A stretch of DNA of 64,000 nt from the NCBI GenBank assembly GCA_009841335.1, contig VXLY01000078.1:62001-126000 (forward strand), in the 5' to 3' direction. Below, one piece after another: positions 53,072-62,746 of the stretch; position 1 is the stretch's first letter; each line of letters begins with the position of its first letter. A program made the translations under genes and the position numbers. The notes beneath the pieces were generated by a model, which did not search any database, was not told where the DNA came from, and worked only from the letters and a program-made list of their open reading frames with translations. This DNA comes from Rhodothermaceae bacterium (GTDB lineage Bacteria > Bacteroidota > Rhodothermia > Rhodothermales > Bin80).

Positions 53072-54331
53072 ATGGTTCTTATGAGAGCGGTACCTGAACA
53101 GGGCAAGGCTGAATCAAAGAAGTCATATCGGATTCTGATGATTCTGGATCAACCGTTTCCCCCCGATATCCGTGTTGAGAATGAAGCATGTGCCTTGGCG
53201 AAGGCGGGTTTTGAAGTCATACTACTGATTCTTGCTCCTGATACTAGAGCGCCCATTGAAGACTATCAAGGGTACACGATCGTACGTCGGCATGTGCCCG
53301 CAAAAATCCGGAACTGGATGCGAGGATTTGCGGGCACGATTCCCATCCTGTCCTGGTACATTGAGCGGCAAATCCAACAACTGCGAAAGCAGTACAGCTT
53401 TGATGTCATTCACGCACACGACTTGTACATGTGCGGTGGCGCACTAAGGGCAGGCAAGCGCCTGGGCATTCCGGTGGTAGCGGACCTACACGAAGTTTGG
53501 ACTGCCGCTCTGGCACAATATTCATGGAGTACCCGGTTTCCGGGCAAGCTGTTCATAAGTCTTCGTAGATGGAAAGCACTGGAGAAAAAATGGACCGACA
53601 GTGCTGAGCGCGTAATTGTCACTGCCGATACGATGCGGGACCATTACATTGAGCTGGGCTGCCCCGAAAAGAAAATAACCGTTCTACCAAATACTATTAA
53701 TATTGAGGCCTTCGACCGGTACCCTGTGAAAGAAGACATTATTGAATCCCATAAGTCTGAGTACACGCTGGTTTATACCGGGGGGATTAACTTACATCGT
53801 GGCCTGGATTTTCTGTTGGAGACTATGCCGTTGGTTCTAAAACATTGTCCGGCACGGCTGGTCCTTGTTGGGGATGGTCGCATTCGACCTGAATTGGAAC
53901 AGCAGGCAGAATTACTAGGAATTACTGATCATGTGGCATTTGAGGGTTGGCGGCCTCAGGAGGAAATCAAGAGCTACATACTGGCCAGTGATGTCTGTCT
54001 GATTCCCCAGATTAAGTGCGAACATACCGATAAGACGGTTACACATAAGCTATTTCACTACATGTACCTCCAACGTCCGCTAATCACGACCAACTGCGAC
54101 TATATGCAGCAAGTTGTAGAAGTCACGGACTGCGGGGCAGTGGTACCTTATGGGAATCACGAGGCTTTTGCTTCGTGTCTGATTGAACTTTACAAGAATC
54201 CTGCTCGCCGAAAGCAGATGGCCTCAAATGGTCACCAGGCTGTGCTGGACCATTTCAATTGGGACCACTCTGTGCGTTCGTTGGTAGAGATGTATCGTAA
54301 CATGGCGGATAAGATCAATGTAAATCGCTGA
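53072..54331 (+). CDS. Glycosyltransferase family 4
   Basis: A 419-residue GT-B transferase. The acceptor half begins RILMILDQPFPPDIRVENEA, a common GT4 opening, then FDVIHAHDLYMCGGALRAGK. The donor half begins EYTLVYTGGINLHRGLDFLL and includes LVGDGRIRPELEQQAELLGI, VAFEGWRPQEEI and HKLFHYMYLQRPLITTNCDY. It probably transfers a hexose to a surface glycan. It is followed 45-60 bases later by the YbbR-like gene. An ATG four codons in is an equally good start. Confidence 0.9.
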   Translation: MVLMRAVPEQGKAESKKSYRILMILDQPFPPDIRVENEACALAKAGFEVILLILAPDTRAPIEDYQGYTIVRRHVPAKIRNWMRGFAGTIPILSWYIERQIQQLRKQYSFDVIHAHDLYMCGGALRAGKRLGIPVVADLHEVWTAALAQYSWSTRFPGKLFISLRRWKALEKKWTDSAERVIVTADTMRDHYIELGCPEKKITVLPNTINIEAFDRYPVKEDIIESHKSEYTLVYTGGINLHRGLDFLLETMPLVLKHCPARLVLVGDGRIRPELEQQAELLGITDHVAFEGWRPQEEIKSYILASDVCLIPQIKCEHTDKTVTHKLFHYMYLQRPLITTNCDYMQQVVEVTDCGAVVPYGNHEAFASCLIELYKNPARRKQMASNGHQAVLDHFNWDHSVRSLVEMYRNMADKINVNR

Positions 54332-54394
54332 TATGACCCAGTGACATGTTTTTTGGAGTAACGCACATCCAATTAGTTGATCAGCGACCGTAGT

Positions 54395-55435
54395 ATGCCA
54401 GGCGTATTACAACGGTTATGGCTCAGGGTCCGAGGAGCAATTTTCGAGGATCCATCGACGTTTGACGAGTCTTCGAGGCCGTCAGGAGTACGGCGGCGGG
54501 CACTTTTTTTCAGCCTGATAGCTTCAATTATTATATGGCTGCTGCTTAGCCTCTCAGAGAACTATTACATAGCTGTTGAATATGCAACCTGTGCGTCGCA
54601 GCAACAGGCATACTCTTCTTCATGCGTTGAGGGGCTCGATGCAGATTCGGCATTGGCGCAGCCTTTGCCCAAGAGCATTCGCACGACCCTGCATGGTCCA
54701 GGCAGGAGTCTGTTAGTAGAGCGTTTCCAGGCACGTTTTTGGAGTAATCCAATTGTCTTTGATGCGTCGGTCCCCGAACTGGAAACACAATTTCTGCTCC
54801 GGCTACCGGAAGAGATAACAATCGAAAGCATTGTCCCGGAGCGCATAAACCTGCAAAAGGAGGCAAAAATGGAACGCGTACTCCCCATCGAGTCACGCGT
54901 TGTGTTTGTGCCGCAGTCACCGTTCTTTCTGACAGGGGAGGTACAAATCGACCCCGACACTGTCCGTGTCTTTGGACCAGCATCTGTTGTAAGTCAACTG
55001 GAAGTATGGCCAACAAACTCAGATACCGTCGAGGGTGTAAGTGATACGGTACATTATTCCGTAAATCTGCTTGATTCATTGGCTGGTCTAGTAAACCTGT
55101 CCATCAGGAATACCACAGTCAAACAGCTTGCATCACAGTACACAGAAGGTCAAAAAGAGCATATAAGAGTTAGGATTGAAGGCCTCCTTGACGGGAACAA
55201 TACAGTCCAGCTTGATCCAGAGTTTGTGACGATCACTTATCAGGTACCGTTGTCAAAATTCTCCGAGGCACAGCAATCCCAGTTCATTCAGGCCACTGTA
55301 TCGTACGATCAGATATTTGCTGATACAACCGGGCATGTCAAACCGATTGCCCAGTATCCACCTGATTTGATGTTGCGTCAGGTGACGATCTCTCCCGAGC
55401 GACTCCAATATTTCATTAACATTGGATCGCAGTGA
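54395..55435 (+). CDS. YbbR-domain (CdaR-like) membrane-anchored protein
   Basis: A ~346-residue protein with one N-terminal membrane helix (RRALFFSLIASIIIWLLLSL) and an extracytoplasmic part made of YbbR-type beta domains. Their marks are ERINLQKEAKMERVLPIES, FVPQSPFFLTGEVQIDPDTV, RVFGPASVVSQLEVW and a later VQLDPEFVTITYQVPLSKF. In Firmicutes CdaR regulates a c-di-AMP cyclase; no dacA is seen here, so that role does not simply transfer. The frame extends to a TTG at 54377, but I prefer the ATG at 54395. It sits between glycosyltransferase and menaquinone genes. Confidence 0.78.
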   Translation: MPGVLQRLWLRVRGAIFEDPSTFDESSRPSGVRRRALFFSLIASIIIWLLLSLSENYYIAVEYATCASQQQAYSSSCVEGLDADSALAQPLPKSIRTTLHGPGRSLLVERFQARFWSNPIVFDASVPELETQFLLRLPEEITIESIVPERINLQKEAKMERVLPIESRVVFVPQSPFFLTGEVQIDPDTVRVFGPASVVSQLEVWPTNSDTVEGVSDTVHYSVNLLDSLAGLVNLSIRNTTVKQLASQYTEGQKEHIRVRIEGLLDGNNTVQLDPEFVTITYQVPLSKFSEAQQSQFIQATVSYDQIFADTTGHVKPIAQYPPDLMLRQVTISPERLQYFINIGSQ

Positions 55436-55507
55436 TTTTCGTTTCTGTAGGGCAACAACGGTCTAATGTCGGGGTTGAAGGCCGCGGGTTCTTGAGCGAC
55501 TGCGTAC

Positions 55508-56167
55508 ATGGCGTGGCCACTGTGGCCGAAAAACACGGTTATATACCGGGATACCCCGCAGGGTATCCTCACTGAGTCCGGTGTTTGGTACAGAACCACG
55601 GTCGCCCTTCTCAACGAATACGCGGCTAATGTTTTTGAACGCGAGCCGATTGAGATACATCTGGCGCGAGCCGATACGTGGATTCGATCCCCGCACACAT
55701 TATCCGCATGGCTGCTTGCATTGGGCTTACTCTACTATGCTCCGTGGCAGGTCGCTGTAGTCGTGCTGATTTTTTTCCCAGTGTGGCAGATAGTCGCACC
55801 GGCACTGGTGAATCGTGGGATATCGCCCCTTTTGAGGGTGTTGGATGCGGTGTTGATGCAGGCGATACTTTATGCTGCAACAATGTCAATACTAGCTATG
55901 ACCGGTCAATACCAGGCTGTGGCTGTGGGGCTGATCGGATTTGTATGTTTGCGGTGGGGCGTACTGTCGTTCTTGATGCGACCGCTAATAATTCGGTGCT
56001 GGAAAGCAATGTATAAACTTCCAGTACCGGACCATATATTGAGAGCTTTTATTGTTCGCAGTGCATTGCGTTACGGTGTTAATCTTGCCAATTTCGCGGA
56101 CATTGAGCAGAAAATCGTCCAACATGTATTTAAGAAGAAGGCGCCTCGAGGGAGGAAGGATTTATGA
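55508..56167 (+). CDS. Integral membrane protein of unknown function
   Basis: A 219-residue protein with about four hydrophobic segments between ~65 and ~155 (LSAWLLALGLLYYAPWQVAV, VVLIFFPVWQIVAPAL, AILYAATMSILAM, AVAVGLIGFVCLRWGVLSFL). A basic C-terminal tail (VFKKKAPRGRKDL) follows. No family is recognised. Its stop overlaps the ATG of menF by 4 bases, so it is expressed with the menaquinone genes and might support that membrane pathway; this is context only. Confidence 0.7.
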   Translation: MAWPLWPKNTVIYRDTPQGILTESGVWYRTTVALLNEYAANVFEREPIEIHLARADTWIRSPHTLSAWLLALGLLYYAPWQVAVVVLIFFPVWQIVAPALVNRGISPLLRVLDAVLMQAILYAATMSILAMTGQYQAVAVGLIGFVCLRWGVLSFLMRPLIIRCWKAMYKLPVPDHILRAFIVRSALRYGVNLANFADIEQKIVQHVFKKKAPRGRKDL

Positions 56168-57561
56168 TAAATGGTGTTAGTATTGACGCGACAAGTGAGC
56201 TGCAGGCTAAGGTCCGAAGCCTTCTGGAACAACCGGACACCTCTTTCAATGCAAGAATAGCTACGGCTTCCGTAGAATTTGAGGGAGTATCTCCGCTCAG
56301 ATGGTTGGCGAACTATCCACGGGAGGCACGTCTCTACTGGTCAGGACGGGATTATGGTATGGAGGTTGCCGCGATTGGAGAGGCAGATTGCCAGTATTCC
56401 CCCTCTGCTGCTGACTTGAAGGGGTTACGCAGTGGACTTGGATCAATGCTCTCAGGTTGTGAGCATGGGGTCAGGTACTACGGAGGCATTCGCTTTGACT
56501 TTTGCCAACCGTATGAAGGGCAGTGGGATTCGTTTGGCGCATGGCGGTTTGTTTTGCCAAGATTTGAAGTTCGCAAAGATTCAAAGGGCACGATGCTTCG
56601 CTGCAACGTCGTGGTGCCTGATGACCGCGCGCAGATGAACCTGATTCTTGAGCAGATAGAGGCTCTCCGGGTGCCTGTTCAAGGGTTCAAGCAACTCCCG
56701 AAGCCCATCAGGCACCGTTTCTGTCCAGATACCCAAAAATGGGAGTCTATTGTTAACTGGGTGCTTCGCGCGGTTCAAACCTCTTCTTTGGACAAGGTAG
56801 TTCTAGCAAGAGAAACCACGGTTGATTTTCCGGCTCCACCGGAGCCGATAACAATTCTGCAGCAGCTTCAGGGTAATTCTCCAAGCTGTTTCCATTTTCT
56901 CTTCGAACCGATACCAGGGAGGGCATTTTTGGGTGCATCTCCCGAGCGACTATTCAGGCGGGAGGGGCGCTCGGTGGAGAGTGAGGCAGTCGCAGGTACA
57001 CGCCCGCGCGGGCACTCCGATTTGGAGGACGAGCGAATGATTGATGAGCTCTTTGGGAGCGCAAAAGAGCAGCGGGAGCATGAGTTTGTCCGCATCAGCC
57101 TGCAGGAGGAGATTGCACGATTGGCCGCCTATGTGACGATGGATGTCCAGCCCTCAATCATGCGATTAGCCTCCGAGATACATCTGGTTTCGCGGCTGCG
57201 TGCCATTCTGCGCCAGGAGTACACGAGCCTGGATGTGCTGGAAGCACTGCATCCATCCCCCGCAGTTGGGGGGTATCCCTCTGACTTGGCCTTGGAAGTT
57301 ATCCGGGAGCGCGAGCCATTTGATCGGGGCTGGTATGCAGGTCCGGTAGGCTGGATAGGAGTAAATGAAGCTGAGTTCGCCGCCGGAATACGATCCGGTC
57401 TTGTTTCGGGGTCGGTAATGCGGCTTTATTCAGGTGCAGGGATTGTCCGAGGATCGACTCCTTTAGATGAATGGGACGAGATTGGACACAAGATCAGCGG
57501 GCTGGCAAAGGTGCTGGATCTCTATGCTTCTTCGGTCCAGGCGGACTTTCAATACGCATGA
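56164..57561 (+). CDS. menF: Isochorismate synthase
   Basis: Converts chorismate to isochorismate, the entry step of menaquinone synthesis. The 465-residue chain has the chorismate-binding domain in its C-terminal half, with SLDKVVLARETTVDFP, FLGASPERLFRREGRSVESE, AVAGTRPRG, KEQREHEFVRISLQEEI, ALHPSPAVGGYPSDLALEVI and GWYAGPVGWIGVNEAEFAAG. These carry the usual Mg-binding glutamates. The N-terminal part is divergent, as usual. It overlaps the membrane-protein gene at its start and menD at its end, both by 4 bases. Confidence 0.94.
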   Translation: MINGVSIDATSELQAKVRSLLEQPDTSFNARIATASVEFEGVSPLRWLANYPREARLYWSGRDYGMEVAAIGEADCQYSPSAADLKGLRSGLGSMLSGCEHGVRYYGGIRFDFCQPYEGQWDSFGAWRFVLPRFEVRKDSKGTMLRCNVVVPDDRAQMNLILEQIEALRVPVQGFKQLPKPIRHRFCPDTQKWESIVNWVLRAVQTSSLDKVVLARETTVDFPAPPEPITILQQLQGNSPSCFHFLFEPIPGRAFLGASPERLFRREGRSVESEAVAGTRPRGHSDLEDERMIDELFGSAKEQREHEFVRISLQEEIARLAAYVTMDVQPSIMRLASEIHLVSRLRAILRQEYTSLDVLEALHPSPAVGGYPSDLALEVIREREPFDRGWYAGPVGWIGVNEAEFAAGIRSGLVSGSVMRLYSGAGIVRGSTPLDEWDEIGHKISGLAKVLDLYASSVQADFQYA

Positions 57562-59273
57562 TCCAGAGCAATGCGCATCGTGCACATCTGATCATCGCAG
57601 AATTGGTGCGCTGCGGAGTTGATGAGTTTATTATTGCTCCCGGTTTCAGAAGTGCACCTCTTGCGCTGGCAGCGATCAGCCATCCAGGCACTCATTGCAC
57701 GGTTCATTTTGATGAACGCGGCAGTGCATTTTTTGCACTCGGATATGGCCGGGCAACCCGGAAGCCGTGTGTTTGGATCACCACCTCAGGTACAGCAGCG
57801 GCAAATGGTCTGCCGGCTGTAGTCGAAGCCAGTATGGAGCATGTGCCAATGATCTGCCTCACGGCTGACCGGCCTCCCGAGCTGCGCGATACCGCAGCCA
57901 ACCAGACCATTGATCAAGTGCATTTGTTTGGTCGTTATCCGAGGTGGTTTGTGGATTTGCCTGCTCCTGCCTCAGAACAGGACGGAGCATACATTAGGAC
58001 TACCATTGATCTGGCAGTGCATCGGGCATGTACCGGGCCGGTTCATCTGAACTGCATGTTCAGAGAACCTCTTTTGGAGGAAGATCGGGAAGAAAAATCA
58101 ATCCCGGAGATGTCCTGGTCAACGGAGGACCGTCAGCAAACACAGTACTCGACCGCGGGAGTGGGTACTATTGCGCCGAGTCAAAGATTAGCGCAGAATA
58201 TTTGTGAAGCTCACCGAGGCCTTATTGTTGTCGGAAGTATACAGAGTCCTGAGGAGGGCAAGGCTATTCATGCCCTGGCGAAGCATCTAGGGTGGCCGTT
58301 GATGGCAGATATAAGTGCACCAGTGCCCCCAAAAGACTACATGGTAACCTTCTTTGACTTAATTGTACGCTGCAAAAGGTTTACACGTGAGTATTCCCCT
58401 GATGTAGTATTGCATTTTGGCGGGCCTTTGGTTTCCAAGAAATTACAGCAGTTCTTGTCACATGCACACGCCAAAACTTATGCATTGATCGCGCCATCGT
58501 CAGAAAGGATTGATCCACATCACGTACTAACGGATCGGATTCAGTCGAAAATTACCGGGTTCTGTAGTTATTTACTGGGAGAGGTACCCCAGGATAAATC
58601 TTATGCCGCCTGGACTGAGACGTGGATGCGTGCAAACACCTTAGCTCGGCGTACTCTAGTCTCACTGATTGACCATAAGCTCTCTGAACCATCTGTAGCG
58701 TGGATGCTGTCCAGGCTAGCTGACCATACAAATTGGATTTTTGGTGCCAGCAGCATGCCGATTCGGGACTTGCAGGCTTTCCTGGAAAGGGACACAAGCC
58801 CACGCATTTTTGCCAATCGTGGTGCAAGTGGAATTGACGGCACGCTTGCCACGGCAGCAGGTATTGCTCGGGGGCAATCCGGGTCGGGGACCGTACTGTT
58901 GGGAGATCTAGCCATGTTACACGACCTGAACTCACTGGCACTTCTCAAAGATTGCGAAATTACCGTTGTAGTCGTCAATAACAATGGCGGCGGCATATTT
59001 AATATGCTTCCTATTGCTCTCAAGAAGGAACCGTTCGAAATGGTACTGGGAACTCCCCACGGCATGGACTTCCGGTTTGCTGCAGAGCAATTTCAGATAC
59101 CGTACACACTGGTTGATTCATGCGCCCGATTTCAGGAATCCTGGCGGGCCGCGGCTGCTTCCGCAGGGCCCTACCTGATTGAGGTTAAAACCGACCGCAG
59201 GGAAAACGCGGACCTTCACGAAACCATCTACCGGCGCGTAAACGAGGCTATTGAAGCTGAACTTCTCACATAA
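57558..59273 (+). CDS. menD: SEPHCHC synthase (MenD)
   Basis: A thiamine-diphosphate enzyme that joins isochorismate and 2-oxoglutarate to form SEPHCHC. It has 571 residues from the ATG overlapping the menF stop. The N-terminal PYR domain holds IIAPGFRSAPLALAAISHPG, VHFDERGSAFFALGYGRATR (with the cofactor-activating Glu) and TTSGTAAANGLPAVVEAS. The PP domain holds the ThDP motif GDLAMLHDLNSLALLK, then VVVNNNGGGIFNMLP. The frame is open upstream to 57471, but the extra residues overlap menF and are not conserved. The pathway continues in menB, menA and menC nearby. Confidence 0.95.
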   Translation: MIQSNAHRAHLIIAELVRCGVDEFIIAPGFRSAPLALAAISHPGTHCTVHFDERGSAFFALGYGRATRKPCVWITTSGTAAANGLPAVVEASMEHVPMICLTADRPPELRDTAANQTIDQVHLFGRYPRWFVDLPAPASEQDGAYIRTTIDLAVHRACTGPVHLNCMFREPLLEEDREEKSIPEMSWSTEDRQQTQYSTAGVGTIAPSQRLAQNICEAHRGLIVVGSIQSPEEGKAIHALAKHLGWPLMADISAPVPPKDYMVTFFDLIVRCKRFTREYSPDVVLHFGGPLVSKKLQQFLSHAHAKTYALIAPSSERIDPHHVLTDRIQSKITGFCSYLLGEVPQDKSYAAWTETWMRANTLARRTLVSLIDHKLSEPSVAWMLSRLADHTNWIFGASSMPIRDLQAFLERDTSPRIFANRGASGIDGTLATAAGIARGQSGSGTVLLGDLAMLHDLNSLALLKDCEITVVVVNNNGGGIFNMLPIALKKEPFEMVLGTPHGMDFRFAAEQFQIPYTLVDSCARFQESWRAAAASAGPYLIEVKTDRRENADLHETIYRRVNEAIEAELLT

Positions 59274-59286
59274 TTGAACCACTACT

Positions 59287-60171
59287 ATGTCTAAAAAGAA
59301 GCATCACTTTACTCATCGACCTACGGTTAAGGGGCCAATTGAATGGCAGGATAAAGGAAAATACACGGACATCCTGTACCAGACGGGCGTTCCTGAAACC
59401 GATACGGCAGGCATTGCAAAGGTGACGATCAACCGTCCACAGGTTCGCAATGCTTTCCGTCCATTGACGGTAACCGAAATGCAGAATGCATTCGCCAAAG
59501 CCCGTGATGATTCTTCTATTGGAGTGATTGTGCTGACTGGAGCTGGGCCGGATGCTTTTTGTTCTGGGGGGGATCAGCGCATTCGCGGAGATCATGGATA
59601 TACCGAGAAAGGCACAGGTACCCAACGCCTGAATGTCCTTGACTTGCAAAGGCAGATTAGAACCTGCCCCAAGCCGGTAATTGCAATGGTTGCGGGATGG
59701 GCTGTCGGAGGCGGACATGTGCTGCACGTTATCTGTGATCTCACGATCGCGGCCGACAACGCCAAATTCATGCAAACCGGTCCGAAGGTCGGTTCTTTCG
59801 ACGGAGGCTACGGAGCGAGTTATCTTGCCCGTCATGTTGGTCAGAAAAAAGCACGGGAAATCTGGTTTTTGTGCAGACCTTATGACGCCTCCGAAGCTTT
59901 ACAGATGGGACTCGTAAACACTGTTGTAGAACTGCACGACCTGGAACGCACTACGGTGCAGTGGTGCAGGGAAATTCTCCAGAATTCAAATATTGCAATA
60001 CGGATGCTAAAGGCCGGGTTCAATGCAGACTGTGATGGTCAGGCGGGTTTGCAGGAGCTGGCCGGTCATGCAACCATGCTGTTCTACATGACCGAGGAGG
60101 GGCAGGAGGGTAGGAATGCATACTTGGCCAAGCGTCCACCGGACTTCGACAGAGAAGGCTACAAGCCATGA
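59287..60171 (+). CDS. menB: 1,4-dihydroxy-2-naphthoyl-CoA synthase (MenB)
   Basis: A crotonase-fold enzyme that closes the second ring of the naphthoate. At 294 residues it is the usual length. The family marks are [38 protein letters not shown] and [28 protein letters not shown] and [19 protein letters not shown] form the oxyanion hole and active site. The C-terminal [20 protein letters not shown] is the typical MenB tail. It is 13 bases after menD and overlaps menA by 4 bases. Confidence 0.96.
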   Translation: MSKKKHHFTHRPTVKGPIEWQDKGKYTDILYQTGVPETDTAGIAKVTINRPQVRNAFRPLTVTEMQNAFAKARDDSSIGVIVLTGAGPDAFCSGGDQRIRGDHGYTEKGTGTQRLNVLDLQRQIRTCPKPVIAMVAGWAVGGGHVLHVICDLTIAADNAKFMQTGPKVGSFDGGYGASYLARHVGQKKAREIWFLCRPYDASEALQMGLVNTVVELHDLERTTVQWCREILQNSNIAIRMLKAGFNADCDGQAGLQELAGHATMLFYMTEEGQEGRNAYLAKRPPDFDREGYKP

Positions 60172-61052
60172 GCAAGAACTCAATCAGTGTTTGGCTTTTG
60201 GCTGCTCGACCCAAGACGTTACCCGTTGCAATCGCGCCAATTCTCGTAGGCTCAGCGATGGCATGGGCGAACGATGGGTTTAACCTAGGCGCAATGCTGG
60301 TTGCAATGGTTTGTGCGTTACTGATTACGATTGGGACAAATTTTTGCAATGATTATGCTGATTTTGCGCGGGGTGCTGACACGGCTAGCCGCAAAGGGCC
60401 TACCAGAGTCACGCAAGCCGGACTGGTCTCTCCCGAGCAAATCAGGATAGCCACTTTTGTGGTCTTTGCACTTGCTCTAATCCTTGGAATGTACCTAGTC
60501 TACCGCGCCGGATGGATAATATTCCTCATTGGCTTGGTTTCGATCGCAGCGGGGATACTCTATACAGCCGGGCCATGGCCGTTTGGATACAAGGGACTGG
60601 GTGATCTGTTTGTGCTGGTGTTTTTTGGGCCGGTGGCCGTTGGCGGGACCTACTACGTCCAGGCGCTTGAGATTACACCACATGTGATTATCGTAGGCGT
60701 CGCTCCCGGTTTGCTCGCAACCGCGGTCTTGCTGGTTAACAATATCCGGGATATAGAGGAAGATCGCAGGGCGGGCAAGATGACGACGGTGGTCCGGTTC
60801 GGTCGCAAGTTCGGTATTGGTATGTGGATTGCCTGTGTGGTTATCGCAGCGCTCCTACCTCTGGAGTTTGTTCGCTTCACCGGTGAACATATATGGTCTG
60901 GGCTCACAGTACTGATCTTGATTCCGGCCATAGGTATACTGCACGGCTTGGTCACAATAAAAGATGCTACCCGTTTGAACCCGCTCCTTGGCCAAACTGC
61001 GTTACTACTGCTCGCACACAGCGTGATTTTTGCGCTGACGTGGGTTGTTTGA
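60168..61052 (+). CDS. menA: 1,4-dihydroxy-2-naphthoate polyprenyltransferase (MenA)
   Basis: A membrane prenyltransferase of the UbiA family that attaches the isoprenoid tail to dihydroxynaphthoate. At 294 residues, with eight or so hydrophobic helices, it fits the family. The two acid motifs are [20 protein letters not shown] and [20 protein letters not shown]. The opening [20 protein letters not shown] is typical of MenA. The prenyl donor comes from the MEP pathway, for which dxr is in this window. Its start overlaps the menB stop. Confidence 0.95.
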   Translation: MSKNSISVWLLAARPKTLPVAIAPILVGSAMAWANDGFNLGAMLVAMVCALLITIGTNFCNDYADFARGADTASRKGPTRVTQAGLVSPEQIRIATFVVFALALILGMYLVYRAGWIIFLIGLVSIAAGILYTAGPWPFGYKGLGDLFVLVFFGPVAVGGTYYVQALEITPHVIIVGVAPGLLATAVLLVNNIRDIEEDRRAGKMTTVVRFGRKFGIGMWIACVVIAALLPLEFVRFTGEHIWSGLTVLILIPAIGILHGLVTIKDATRLNPLLGQTALLLLAHSVIFALTWVV

Positions 61053-61084
61053 CGAACATATCAGGGAAACAAGCTCTTTGAACC

Positions 61085-61603
61085 ATGTCGCAGGCATCTG
61101 GAACGCTTGAGAGGAGATTCAATAATACATTAAGGTTTCTTCAGGGTGTTTCTCCACCACCAGCCCGTATTCTTGACCTTGGTACTCCAAATGAACTTGG
61201 GCGGAGGATGGCGGGTGCAGGGTACGAGGTTAGTAATACAGAGGGCGACCTAGAGAAGGCCACGGGCGCGATTGGAGCTGACGCGGATATTGTAACTGCT
61301 TTTGAGATCTTGGAGCATCTGGTGACGCCATACAATGTACTGCACGCTATTCAAGCTCCTCGCCTCGTTGCGACGGTTCCGCTGCGTTTATGGTTTGCCC
61401 CAGCATACTGCAATCCGGACGATCCATGGGATCGACATTTTCATGAGTTTGAAGCCTGGCAGTTTGACTGGCTACTGGAGCATGCCGGATGGCAGATCGT
61501 GCGCACTGAACAATGGGTCAGTTACGGTGCACTGAATGGTATACGTCCACTACTGCGTCGCTTTACGCCCCGCTACTATGCCGTTGAGGCGGTTCGTCAA
61601 TAG
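61085..61603 (+). CDS. Small class I methyltransferase-like protein
   Basis: A 172-residue SAM-methyltransferase-like protein. Motif I appears as ARILDLGTPNELGRRMAGAG, where the usual G-x-G is replaced by T-P-N-E, so SAM binding is uncertain. VTAFEILEHLVTPYNVLHAI matches the post-II region of the Methyltransf_23 type, and the end is WQFDWLLEHAGWQIVRTEQW. It is shorter than UbiE/MenG-type enzymes and is not an obvious demethylmenaquinone methyltransferase. It lies 32 bases after menA and may be co-transcribed. Role unknown. Confidence 0.65.
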   Translation: MSQASGTLERRFNNTLRFLQGVSPPPARILDLGTPNELGRRMAGAGYEVSNTEGDLEKATGAIGADADIVTAFEILEHLVTPYNVLHAIQAPRLVATVPLRLWFAPAYCNPDDPWDRHFHEFEAWQFDWLLEHAGWQIVRTEQWVSYGALNGIRPLLRRFTPRYYAVEAVRQ

Positions 61604-61640
61604 AAGTGTCCGTGTGGGCGTATCCCAAGGCGGGTCGCTA

Positions 61641-61661
61641 TTACGGCTACGGGAACCGTAA
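61641..61661. terminator. Hairpin between convergent methyltransferase-like and menC genes
   Basis: TTACGG and CCGTAA pair around a 9-base loop in the 102-base gap between two convergent genes. It may serve as a two-way terminator. The stem is only 6 bp and no T-run is seen. Confidence 0.3.
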
Positions 61662-61705
61662 CTACCCCGGCAAAAGCAACCTCTGTTTGCCGCTGGGAGG
61701 TCGCG

Positions 61706-62746
61706 TTATGTTTTCGCATGCCAGACGCGATGCAATATTGATTGATCTAGATCGTGGGTTTCTATGGATCCCTCTGGTAGCAGCATGGGACCGCTCAATT
61801 GTAAAGGGACCCTAAAGACATCCCGTTCAAATACTTTTTGCGTATCCAGACCATGTATTTCCTTTGGGAGCTTTCTGGCCAATTCAATCAGGCCGAGCAT
61901 TCCCACACCAGATTCATAGGAGGAACTGATGATACACCGTGCGTTGTCTTGTATGGCTTGTTCAATATGTGTGAAGGTTGTGTAGATCCCCCCGGCCAGT
62001 GTCGGTTTTAGCACCCGAACATCGGCAAACTTGTGGTATTTTTCAGCATCCCGTTCTCGAAGGGTTTCATCTAGCGCTATTGGAATAGTGCAGTTTCGGG
62101 CCAACTCCATAAGTTCGGTCTTATCGTTCAAGGGCTCTTCAAGGTAGTCAAGTCTCAAATTTTGAGTGGCTCGGACGAATTTCTTCGCCGTATTTATTGA
62201 CCAGGAACGGTTCGCGTCAACACGCACTTTAAGTTCTGGGTATTTTCCGCAAATTGTGTGCACTGTGTTCAAATCCTCCTCGACAGTTTGTCGTCCAAGT
62301 TTGAGCTTCGCAGCCCGATAATCTGAGCTGACAAGACTGTGCGCGAGATGGGTTTGTTGATCTTCCTGATGCCCGATCAAGCCACAACACGCTACGGCTG
62401 ATGCTTCTTGCAGGGACTGTTTTCTTGTTGTTGTGTCAAGATTGCAGAGAGCAAGTTCAAACCCAAATCGAACCGACGGGGGAATCTTGATTGCACTCAG
62501 ATCCGAAGTGCGTAGTGGCGACTCCAGGATTTCCCTGGCAAACACCTCGGCCCATGCTTGTGCCTCTGCTAATGATTCTGCGCTGAATCCAGGTAAGGGT
62601 GCAATATCTCCCCATCCTGAGTAATCGCTATGACCCAGGCACACCAATAGACCGCTTCGGTGTGTACGGGCTTGCCCGGCCCAGGCAATGGGAGTGGTCA
62701 GACGCAGTTTGTACCTATAGATACTGGCTGAATCAATAACGGTCAT
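61706..62746 (-). CDS. menC: o-Succinylbenzoate synthase (MenC)
   Basis: An enolase-superfamily enzyme that dehydrates SHCHC to o-succinylbenzoate for menaquinone. At 346 residues it has the barrel acid/base set: the KxK motif in RAAKLKLGRQTVEED, then metal ligands in VRVDANRSW, LDYLEEPL and ALDETLRERD, and a late lysine in VRVLKPTLAGG. The loop ISSSYESGVGMLGLIELA is also typical. The N-terminal capping domain starts YRYKLRLTTPIAWAGQARTH. It is coded against the rest of the men genes and converges on the methyltransferase-like gene. menE and menH are missing here. Confidence 0.94.
   Translation of the reverse strand: MTVIDSASIYRYKLRLTTPIAWAGQARTHRSGLLVCLGHSDYSGWGDIAPLPGFSAESLAEAQAWAEVFAREILESPLRTSDLSAIKIPPSVRFGFELALCNLDTTTRKQSLQEASAVACCGLIGHQEDQQTHLAHSLVSSDYRAAKLKLGRQTVEEDLNTVHTICGKYPELKVRVDANRSWSINTAKKFVRATQNLRLDYLEEPLNDKTELMELARNCTIPIALDETLRERDAEKYHKFADVRVLKPTLAGGIYTTFTHIEQAIQDNARCIISSSYESGVGMLGLIELARKLPKEIHGLDTQKVFERDVFRVPLQLSGPMLLPEGSIETHDLDQSILHRVWHAKT

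Noticed and set aside
55680-55698. tRNA T-loop-like sequence (ATTCGATCC)
   Set aside because: It lies inside a membrane-protein gene and no cloverleaf can be drawn around it. No tRNA was found in the window.
61606-61815. 69-codon GTG-started frame after the methyltransferase-like gene
   Set aside because: It overlaps menC by ~110 bases on the opposite strand and its first half covers a hairpin; no family match.
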